A stretch of DNA of 10,286 nucleotides from an uncultured Verrucomicrobiota bacterium. Its GTDB lineage: Bacteria > Verrucomicrobiota > Verrucomicrobiia > Chthoniobacterales > SZAS-18. Location of the stretch: assembly GCA_937871685.1 (NCBI GenBank), contig CALMOL010000080.1:1-10286 (forward strand), read 5' to 3'. The translations under genes and the position numbers were made by a program. Each line of letters opens with the position of its first letter. The first letter of the stretch is position 1. Under the pieces are notes generated by a model. It was not told the DNA's origin. It searched no databases and worked only from the letters and a program-made list of their open reading frames with translations. Positions 1 to 5,477 of this stretch are shown in pieces.

Positions 1-145
1 ATCTCGGCTGGCGCACGGCGGCGCGCCGGAACCGCGCAGGCTTGGCCTTGCGCGGTGCCCGGACCGGCGAAGGCTTCCGGCGAGCAGTCGGGGCCTTGGC
101 CCGAAGGACAGGTTTCTTCTTGGTGCGGCCGGTCGCAAGAGGCAT
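1..145 (-). CDS. 5' part of a gene for a basic N-terminus, possibly sigma factor RpoD (runs off window)
   Basis: An open frame begins with ATG at 145 and stays open for 48 codons to the window edge. An in-frame TGA lies eight codons upstream with no other ATG between, so this start is well constrained. The peptide begins MPLATGRTKKKPVLRAKAPT and is almost entirely Lys, Arg, Ala and Pro, with no recognisable domain in the visible part. It lies 110 bp downstream of dnaG on the same strand. In many bacteria rpoD follows dnaG, and several lineages carry a Lys/Ala/Pro-rich extension before sigma region 1.1 or 1.2, so RpoD is the best guess from synteny. No sigma-specific motif is visible, and a histone-like or other basic protein is equally possible on sequence alone. 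No clear Shine-Dalgarno sequence precedes the ATG. Confidence 0.5.
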   Translation of the reverse strand, partial: MPLATGRTKKKPVLRAKAPTARRKPSPVRAPRKAKPARFRRAAVRQPR

Positions 146-230
146 TCGCGGGAGGGGGCGACGAGTTCAAAACCCACCGGGAGAAGTCCCCCGCGTGGGA
201 GGCCCAAAGCAGATCGGGCCAATCCAGGTC

Positions 231-259
231 AAGACAAAACTGCGTCAGGGAAATGTCAA
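231..259 (-). promoter_or_regulatory. Possible promoter with a perfect -35 overlapping the dnaG stop
   Basis: On the minus strand, TTGACA occupies 259-254 and includes the dnaG TGA stop. A 17-nt spacer is followed by TGTCTT at 236-231, which matches only three of six -10 consensus positions. It would drive the basic (rpoD-like) gene whose ATG is at 145. A separate promoter between or within dnaG and rpoD is common in the macromolecular-synthesis operon. The weak -10 keeps this tentative. Confidence 0.3.
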
Positions 260-2103
260 CCTAAACCCATGCCGGACGGCTTGATCTCTCGCAAGCGCTT
301 GTCTAATTCCAAATACCGCGGGAAAAGGCGCGCGCGTTCCTGATCGGAGGCATCCATCCGGGTCTTCACCTCGAAATATTCCCGCTGAATTTCAATCGCC
401 TCAAAGTCTGCCCAGCAGTCTCTCGCCGTTTGCAGGGGATTCGGGAGAAGAGACTCGAAGGCCGCGGTCTCAAGGATGGCGGCTTCCGCGGGAGGCTGTG
501 ACGCGATGAACGCGTTCACCGCCGCGGCGTCCCCGGGTTCAAAGTTGGCGGCCAGAGCGCGGCGCAGCGGCTCGCCACCCTCTGCTTGCGCCAGGAGCTC
601 ATTCCAGCCGGGGCGCGCGCGCAGCCATTCGCGCCCCTCGCGGTGCTGGAGCGCGATGACCAGGAGTTGCGCGATCAGCGGCGGCGGCCCCTCGCCAGGC
701 GCCGGGGCGGCCGGCGCGCCGCCACCGTCATCCTCCTGGGACAGACGACGGGGCGGGGGACGCTCGATCAGCAGCTCGCGAAAGCGCTCCTGGGGAAGCG
801 AGAGACGCGAGGCGACCTTGTTCGCCACCGCGTCGCGCAACGTCGGATCACTGACCATGCGCACGCTCTCGGCCATCCGGCGCGCCGCTTGCGCCTGGCC
901 GCGCGGGGTGCGCAGGTCGAAGAGCGAGGCGAGGCGCTCGAGCTGGAAGTCGAAGAAATCGCGCGCCTCGGCGATGCGCTCGCGAAACTCGTCGGCGCCG
1001 CGGTTGCGGATGAGCGAGTCCGGATCCTCGCCCGGCGGCATCACGGCGACGCGGACGTTCACGTTCGCCTCCAGCAGGACGGCGAAGGATCGCTCGGCAG
1101 CTTGCTGCCCGGCGGCGTCGGCGTCGTAGCAGAGCACCACTTCGTCCGCGCAGCGCCGCAGGATGCCGGCCTGCCGCGGGGTGAATGCGGTGCCCTGCGG
1201 CGCGACGACGTTCGTCACGCCCGCCTCGAAGGCGGTGATGAGGTCGAGCTGCCCCTCGCACACGATGGCGCGGCCAGCCTCGATCACGGCGCGCCGCGAC
1301 CGGTCGAGGCCGAAGAGAAGCGCGCCCTTCGTGAAGATGGGCGTCTCGGGCGAGTTCACGTATTTGGCCGCCTTGGCGTCGGCCTCCAGCACCCGGCCGG
1401 AAAACGCCACGACCTCGCCCGGCTCGGAGCGGACCGGGATCATGAGGCGATTACGGAAGCGGTCGTAGAGTTGAGCGGGGCGCACGTCCGGCTCGTCGTC
1501 GGAGGCCATGGGTTCCCCTCCCCTTCCCTTCGCAGCGCAGAGGCCGCCCTCGAAGAGCTCGCCGGCGCGGTAATCCTTGCCGAGCGCCCAGTCGCGAAAC
1601 TGATTCCAGCCGTCGGGCGCCCACCCGAGCTGCCAGCGGACCGCGATGTCCTTCCCCATGCCGCGGCCACGCAGGTAGTCGCGCGCCGCCTGCGCAGCCG
1701 GGTTTTTCATGAGTTGCCGGTGGAACCACTCGGTCGCCTCTGAGTGCAGCGCGAGGAGCCGGCGCCGGCGTTTTTGCTCGGCATCGGAAGGGCCGCCCGC
1801 GCCGCGCCATTCGTCCTCGCCGAGCACGAGGCCGGCGCGGTCGGCGAGGCGCTTCACCGCCGCGGGGAAGTCCAGGTTCTCCCACGCCATGATGAACTTG
1901 AAGACGCCGCCCCCGACGCCGCACCCGAAACATTTATACATCTGCCGCTGCGGATCCACCGTGAACGAGGGCGTCTTCTCGCGGTGAAACGGGCACAAGC
2001 CCTTGTAGCGTCCCGCGGCGCGCTTGAGCGTCACGACGGCGCCGATGACATCCGCGATGTCATTGGCCGCGGCGACGCGCGCGATGGTGGATTCAGGGAT
2101 CAG
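256..2103 (-). CDS. dnaG: DNA primase DnaG
   Basis: DnaG synthesises RNA primers for replication with DnaB helicase. With the start chosen here the protein is 615 residues, about the usual length. A CHC2 zinc finger is visible at C37, H40, C58 and C61 (GLCPFHREKTPSF, then MYKCFGCG). The catalytic core carries RFRNRLMIPV, KYVNSPETP and IFTKG. The TOPRIM domain shows the acidic motif EGQLD (E283) and the metal-binding CYDADAAG (D327, D329). The C-terminal part from about residue 475 is a poorly conserved helicase-interaction region. An acidic/Gly-rich insertion of about 15 residues sits near 193-210, before the RFRNR motif. No ATG, GTG or TTG lies between the in-frame TAG at 2142-2140 and the GTG at 2034. 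The conserved N-terminus IPESTIARVAAANDIADVIG is encoded only upstream of that GTG, so translation most likely starts at CTG 2103. A start at GTG 2034 would remove 23 conserved residues. No Shine-Dalgarno sequence is apparent. Confidence 0.95.
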   Translation of the reverse strand: MIPESTIARVAAANDIADVIGAVVTLKRAAGRYKGLCPFHREKTPSFTVDPQRQMYKCFGCGVGGGVFKFIMAWENLDFPAAVKRLADRAGLVLGEDEWRGAGGPSDAEQKRRRRLLALHSEATEWFHRQLMKNPAAQAARDYLRGRGMGKDIAVRWQLGWAPDGWNQFRDWALGKDYRAGELFEGGLCAAKGRGGEPMASDDEPDVRPAQLYDRFRNRLMIPVRSEPGEVVAFSGRVLEADAKAAKYVNSPETPIFTKGALLFGLDRSRRAVIEAGRAIVCEGQLDLITAFEAGVTNVVAPQGTAFTPRQAGILRRCADEVVLCYDADAAGQQAAERSFAVLLEANVNVRVAVMPPGEDPDSLIRNRGADEFRERIAEARDFFDFQLERLASLFDLRTPRGQAQAARRMAESVRMVSDPTLRDAVANKVASRLSLPQERFRELLIERPPPRRLSQEDDGGGAPAAPAPGEGPPPLIAQLLVIALQHREGREWLRARPGWNELLAQAEGGEPLRRALAANFEPGDAAAVNAFIASQPPAEAAILETAAFESLLPNPLQTARDCWADFEAIEIQREYFEVKTRMDASDQERARLFPRYLELDKRLREIKPSGMGLG

Positions 2104-2171
2104 GGGACCGAGAGGATGGAGCCGAGCGGAGCGAGACGGCTAGGGTGGAGGGAGCAACATGGCAGGGAGCG

Positions 2172-2202
2172 CGCCGGCCCGCCGTCGAGCGGCGATCCGG
2201 CG
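2172..2202 (-). terminator. Hairpin between the antiporter gene and dnaG, no U-tract
   Basis: CGCCGG (2172-2177) pairs with CCGGCG (2197-2202), and inside it CGCCG (2180-2184) pairs with CGGCG (2190-2194). A 2x2 internal loop separates the two stems and the terminal loop is TCGAG, giving 11 GC base pairs. It begins three bases after the antiporter stop codon (2206-2208). No T-run follows on the minus strand, so it is not a classical intrinsic terminator. It could be an mRNA 3'-end stabiliser, a Rho-type pause or part of an intergenic repeat. The remaining sequence to dnaG (2104-2171) shows no gene. Confidence 0.4.
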
Positions 2203-2205
2203 GCG

Positions 2206-4236
2206 TCAGCGGAAGGCAGGGAGGAACGTCGCCGCGCCGCGAAGGAAGTCATCCGGGCGGCCGTGCACGGCAAGGCGGTCACCGGCGCGGAGCGCGAGAT
2301 CGGCCGGCGGGGGATCGAAGACCTCCTCCACGCGCTCGACGCGGCGCACGGTGAGGCCCTGGGCGCGGGCGAGGTCGAGCTCCCGCAAGGTCTTGCCCTC
2401 CGCGAGCGAGGCCGCGCGCACGGAAAGGAAGCGCGTGTTCAGGCAATTTTCGCCGATGCCAGCGCAGACGACGAGGCGCTCTCCGGCGTGGTCGCGCCCC
2501 AGCGCGGCGTAGCCGTTGGCGCGGATCGTCTCGACGTGGCGGGCGATCTCGTCCTCGCCGACGAGGTAGGCGCGGAGCACGCGGCGGAAGATTTCCACCG
2601 ATGCCTCCAATTCCTGCGGCACCACCGTGTCCGCCCCGGCGCGCTGGATGGCCGGCAGCTCGGCCAGGAAGCGGGAGCGGGCGATGATTTGCAGCGAGGG
2701 GTTCATGTCTCGCGCCACCTGCACGGTGCGCTCGATCGCGCGCGGGTCGTTCACGGCGACGACGAGCAGCTTGGCCCGCTCGATCCCGGCCGCCTCCAGC
2801 ACCGCGGGCCGCGAAGCGTCGCCAAACACCGCCGCGAGGCCATCGCGCAAGGCATGGCGAATGTTCGCGGGGTTCAGGTCCGCGACAGCGAGCGGCACGC
2901 GCGAATCGCGCAAAACGCGCGCGAGGTTGCTCCCAGTCGCACCCATTCCGGCGACGATCACATGGTTCTCGACCGCGACCGTGCCGCCGTGCCCGCCGTG
3001 GGACTTCGCGGGCGCGGAGGATGGGTGGCCGATCATCCAGTCCTCCAGCGCCCCGGCCGCCTGCGCGAGGAACGGCGTGGCGAGCATCAGCAGCACGCTC
3101 ACGGCGAGGAAGAGCTGGCCGCCCGCCTCGCCCAGCCCGCCCGGCGAGAGGCCGGCGTCCGTCCCCAGCCGCTGGAGCACGAAGGAGAATTCCCCGATCT
3201 GCGCGAGCACCAGCCCCGTCGCCAATGCCGTGCGCCAAGGCATCCGCAGGGCGCGCACGGCAAGGGCGGTCACGCCGGCCTTGAGCGTGAGCACGCCGAG
3301 CGACACGGCGAGCACCAGTGCCCAATGGTCGCGCACGTAGGCGAGGTCGAGCAGCAGCCCGATGGACACGAAGAACGCCGCGGAAAACAGGATTTGCAGC
3401 GGCATGATTTCGGCGAAGGCCTGCTCGCGATAGCGGCTCTCGCTCACCACGAGGCCAGCGAGGAACGCTCCCAGCGACACGCTCACGCCCGCCAAGCTCG
3501 TGAGCCAGGCCGTTACGAGGCAGATCGCCACCACGCTCAGCAGGAAGACCTCCTGCGAGCGCGCCCGCGCCACCCGCTCCAGCACCCAGGGCACCACCTT
3601 GCGCGCGCCGACGAGCGCAAGCACCACGACGCCGGCGGCCTTCGCCAGCGCCAGGAAAATCGCCCCCGCGCCGCTGCCTGTCGCCGCCGCCTTGACGCCG
3701 ATCAGCGGGATGACCAGCGCCATGGCGACGACCGCGAGGTCTTGGAACAGCAGCACGCCAAGCGAAGCTCCACCGCGCGGGGAATCGTTTTCTCCACGGG
3801 CCGCAAGCACCTTGAGCACCACCGCGGTGGACGAGAGCGCCACCAGGCAGCCGGTGTAGATCCCGTCATTCAACCGGCCGCCGGCGAGGGCGAGCACTCC
3901 CGCCACGGCCGCGATGGTGCCTGCCGTTTGGAGTCCACCGCCTACGAAGATGAGCCGGGCGATCCGCGCGAGGCGCTCCAGCGAAAACTCCAGCCCGATC
4001 GAGAACAGCAGCAGCAGCACGCCCAGGTCCGCGATCTCGGCCGCGATGGGCTGCACCTCGATCAAGCCCATCCCGCCGGGCACCCGCAGCACGAACACGC
4101 CCGCCAGCAAGAAGCCGACGAGCGGAACGAGCCGCAGCCGCTGGCACACCCACGCCAGCACGGCGCACGTCGCCACGGTGGCGATCACGCCGGCGAGCGT
4201 GGCGGAAAGATCGGACGCGGCGAGGACGCCCGTCAT
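2206..4236 (-). CDS. CPA2-family monovalent cation:H+ antiporter, KefB/YbaL-like, with RCK domains
   Basis: A 676-residue membrane protein of the monovalent cation:proton antiporter-2 family, exchanging K+ or Na+ for protons across the inner membrane. Residues 1-395 are a run of hydrophobic segments (roughly 11-13 helices) with the family motifs FSIGLEFSLERL (78-89), SSTAVVLKVL (135-144) and LLFQDLAVV (162-170). Residues 424-555 form a TrkA-N/RCK nucleotide-binding Rossmann domain starting VIVAGMGATGSNLARVL, which fits GxGxxG at 430-435. Residues 598-675 resemble a TrkA-C domain. The RCK-N plus TrkA-C layout is closer to YbaL/RosB-type proteins than to classical glutathione-gated KefC, which lacks TrkA-C. 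The ion cannot be assigned from sequence. The ATG at 4236 overlaps the stop of the upstream reductase (ATGA), implying an operon with translational coupling. Upstream in-frame extensions only cross the reductase gene and were discarded. Confidence 0.9.
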   Translation of the reverse strand: MTGVLAASDLSATLAGVIATVATCAVLAWVCQRLRLVPLVGFLLAGVFVLRVPGGMGLIEVQPIAAEIADLGVLLLLFSIGLEFSLERLARIARLIFVGGGLQTAGTIAAVAGVLALAGGRLNDGIYTGCLVALSSTAVVLKVLAARGENDSPRGGASLGVLLFQDLAVVAMALVIPLIGVKAAATGSGAGAIFLALAKAAGVVVLALVGARKVVPWVLERVARARSQEVFLLSVVAICLVTAWLTSLAGVSVSLGAFLAGLVVSESRYREQAFAEIMPLQILFSAAFFVSIGLLLDLAYVRDHWALVLAVSLGVLTLKAGVTALAVRALRMPWRTALATGLVLAQIGEFSFVLQRLGTDAGLSPGGLGEAGGQLFLAVSVLLMLATPFLAQAAGALEDWMIGHPSSAPAKSHGGHGGTVAVENHVIVAGMGATGSNLARVLRDSRVPLAVADLNPANIRHALRDGLAAVFGDASRPAVLEAAGIERAKLLVVAVNDPRAIERTVQVARDMNPSLQIIARSRFLAELPAIQRAGADTVVPQELEASVEIFRRVLRAYLVGEDEIARHVETIRANGYAALGRDHAGERLVVCAGIGENCLNTRFLSVRAASLAEGKTLRELDLARAQGLTVRRVERVEEVFDPPPADLALRAGDRLAVHGRPDDFLRGAATFLPAFR

Positions 4237-5243
4237 GCGATCCGCAGCATGAGCTTGCCGATCTTCTCGCCGTCGAAGAGGCGGTTGAGGGTCTCGGGCG
4301 CGTTCTCCAGGCCCTCGATCACGGTCTCGCGGTGCTTGAGCTTCCCCTCGGCCAGCCACTTGCCGAGCTGCGCGGCGGCCTCGCCGAAGCGCGGCGCGTA
4401 GTCGAGGATGATGAAACCTTCCAGGCGCACGCGCTTCACGAGCAGCGGCGACAGGTTCGCGCGCGAGGACTCGTCTTCGGTCTCGTTGTAGCCCGAGATC
4501 AGGCCGCAGAGGACCACGCGCGCGCGCAGGTTCAGCATGTTGAACACGGCCTCCATGATCGGGCCGCCCACGTTCTCGAAGTCGATGTCCACGCCCTTCG
4601 GGCACGCCGCGCGGAGCTGCTTCTTCCAGTCGGCCGCCTTGTAGTTCACGGCCGCGTCGAAGCCCAGCTCGCCGGTGAGCCACTCGCACTTCTCCGCCGA
4701 GCCGGCGAGGCCCACGGCGCGGCAGCCGTGGATCTTCGCGATCTGCCCGGCCACGCTTCCCACCGCGCCGGCCGCCGCGGAGACCACCACGGTCTCGCCG
4801 GCCTTCGGCGCGCCGATCTCCATGCCGAAGTAAGCCGAGAACCCCGTCGGCCCGAGCACCCCGAGCATGGTTTCCTGCGGCACCGACAGGTTCGGCGGCA
4901 GGGGCGTGAAGGCGTTCATGCCGCGCGAGGAGCCGACCACGTAGTCCTGCCAGCCGGTCATCCCGAAGACGAGCGTGCCGACGGGCAGCTTGGGATCGTT
5001 GGACTGCTCCACGCGCCCGAGGCCGTAGGCGCGCATCACCTCGCCGATCTGCACCGGCGGCAGGTATTGCGGCACGTCCGTGATCCACACGCGCTGCGTG
5101 GGATCAAACGAGAGCAATAAATTTCGCACGAGCGCCTCGCCCGGCCCCGGCTCCGGCACCGGCGTCTCGCGGAGGGCGAAGTCATCGTGGGTGACGCGTC
5201 CGGACGGGCGGCGGGCGAGGAGGAATTGGCGATTGGCAGACAT
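4233..5243 (-). CDS. NADPH-dependent oxidoreductase, CurA/leukotriene B4 dehydrogenase-like (MDR superfamily)
   Basis: A 336-residue, zinc-independent medium-chain reductase closely resembling E. coli CurA (YncB) and alkenal/one oxidoreductases, which use NADPH to saturate the C=C bond of enals and enones. Matching segments include RPSGRVTHDDFALRE near the N-terminus, LLSFDPTQR (43-51), GVLGPTGFSAYFGM (128-141), the cofactor loop SAAAGAVGSVAGQIAK (155-170), GCRAVGLAGSAEKC (173-186), PKGVDIDFENVGG (215-227) and the C-terminal GLENAPETLNRLFDGEKIGKL (311 onward). The usual zinc ligands of alcohol dehydrogenases are not apparent. The start at 5243 gives the family-typical N-terminus and length. 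The frame is open further upstream to 5384, but that part is low-complexity and unlike the family. The gene heads a two-gene unit with the cation antiporter. The natural substrate is not predictable; detoxification of reactive aldehydes or quinones is the likeliest role. Its stop codon TGA overlaps the next start. Confidence 0.92.
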   Translation of the reverse strand: MSANRQFLLARRPSGRVTHDDFALRETPVPEPGPGEALVRNLLLSFDPTQRVWITDVPQYLPPVQIGEVMRAYGLGRVEQSNDPKLPVGTLVFGMTGWQDYVVGSSRGMNAFTPLPPNLSVPQETMLGVLGPTGFSAYFGMEIGAPKAGETVVVSAAAGAVGSVAGQIAKIHGCRAVGLAGSAEKCEWLTGELGFDAAVNYKAADWKKQLRAACPKGVDIDFENVGGPIMEAVFNMLNLRARVVLCGLISGYNETEDESSRANLSPLLVKRVRLEGFIILDYAPRFGEAAAQLGKWLAEGKLKHRETVIEGLENAPETLNRLFDGEKIGKLMLRIA

Positions 5244-5252
5244 GGGGAGAGC

Positions 5253-5405
5253 GTGAGAAGTGAAACGTGAGAGGCAGGGCTTGGGTCGCAAGCCGCAGGG
5301 AGGGCAATGAATGCGAAAGAAGCACCCCCGCGAGAGGCCAGTTTCACCAGCTACAGCTCGGCGGCGCGCCGTTCCACTTTTCACTTCTCACCGCTCGCTT
5401 CTCAC
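5253..5405. repeat. Symmetric inverted motif array in the divergent promoter region
   Basis: GTGAGAAGTGAAA at 5253-5265 is an exact inverted copy of TTTCACTTCTCAC at 5379-5391. Each arm carries a second copy of the short motif. The left arm has GTGAGAAG at 5253 and GTGAGAGG at 5267; the right arm has CTTCTCAC at 5384 and 5398. The spacing is 14 nt in both arms. The array lies between the divergent reductase (start 5243) and glycoside hydrolase (start 5478) genes, so operator sites for a shared regulator are plausible. No regulator gene is visible here, and a genomic interspersed repeat is the alternative. Confidence 0.5.
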
Positions 5406-5411
5406 CTCCCC

Positions 5412-5441
5412 TTGCCAAAGGCGTCCCTTGGCTGTTCAAAT
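5412..5441 (+). promoter_or_regulatory. Weak candidate promoter for the GH63 gene
   Basis: TTGCCA at 5412-5417 is separated by 18 nt from TCAAAT at 5436-5441, which matches four of six -10 consensus bases. A transcript would start about 30 nt before the ATG at 5478. The match is poor enough to be chance. Confidence 0.25.
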
Positions 5442-5457
5442 CGCCGCACGCGCTCCT

Positions 5458-5477
5458 CCCTCCCCTCCCCTGCCCCC
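5458..5477 (-). other. G-quadruplex/i-motif forming tract abutting the GH63 start codon
   Basis: Four C-runs on the plus strand, of 3, 4, 4 and 5 bases, are separated by loops of 1, 1 and 2 bases (5458-5477) and end directly before the ATG at 5478. The minus strand therefore has a canonical four-run G motif with very short loops. The transcript itself would be C-rich, with no Shine-Dalgarno sequence. Confidence 0.6.

Noticed and set aside
42..284. Plus-strand frame of 80 codons over the basic gene and dnaG tail
   Set aside because: Arg/Gly-rich with no motif. The minus-strand reading gives a bounded start and a coherent basic protein in operon order with dnaG.
1744..4401. Long plus-strand open frame (about 885 codons) opposite the antiporter and dnaG
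   Set aside because: Its translation is His/Arg/Glu-rich low-complexity sequence with no domain. It is the antisense shadow expected where G/C-ending codons suppress stop codons in GC-rich DNA.
5244..5384. N-terminal extension of the CurA-like reductase
   Set aside because: The family N-terminus matches a start at 5243. The extension has no similarity to the family and crosses the inverted motif array.
5307..5477. N-terminal extension of the GH63 protein by 57 residues
   Set aside because: The extension is Ser/Arg/Pro-rich, runs through the motif array and C tract, and is absent from the family N-terminus that begins at MNAEQARL.
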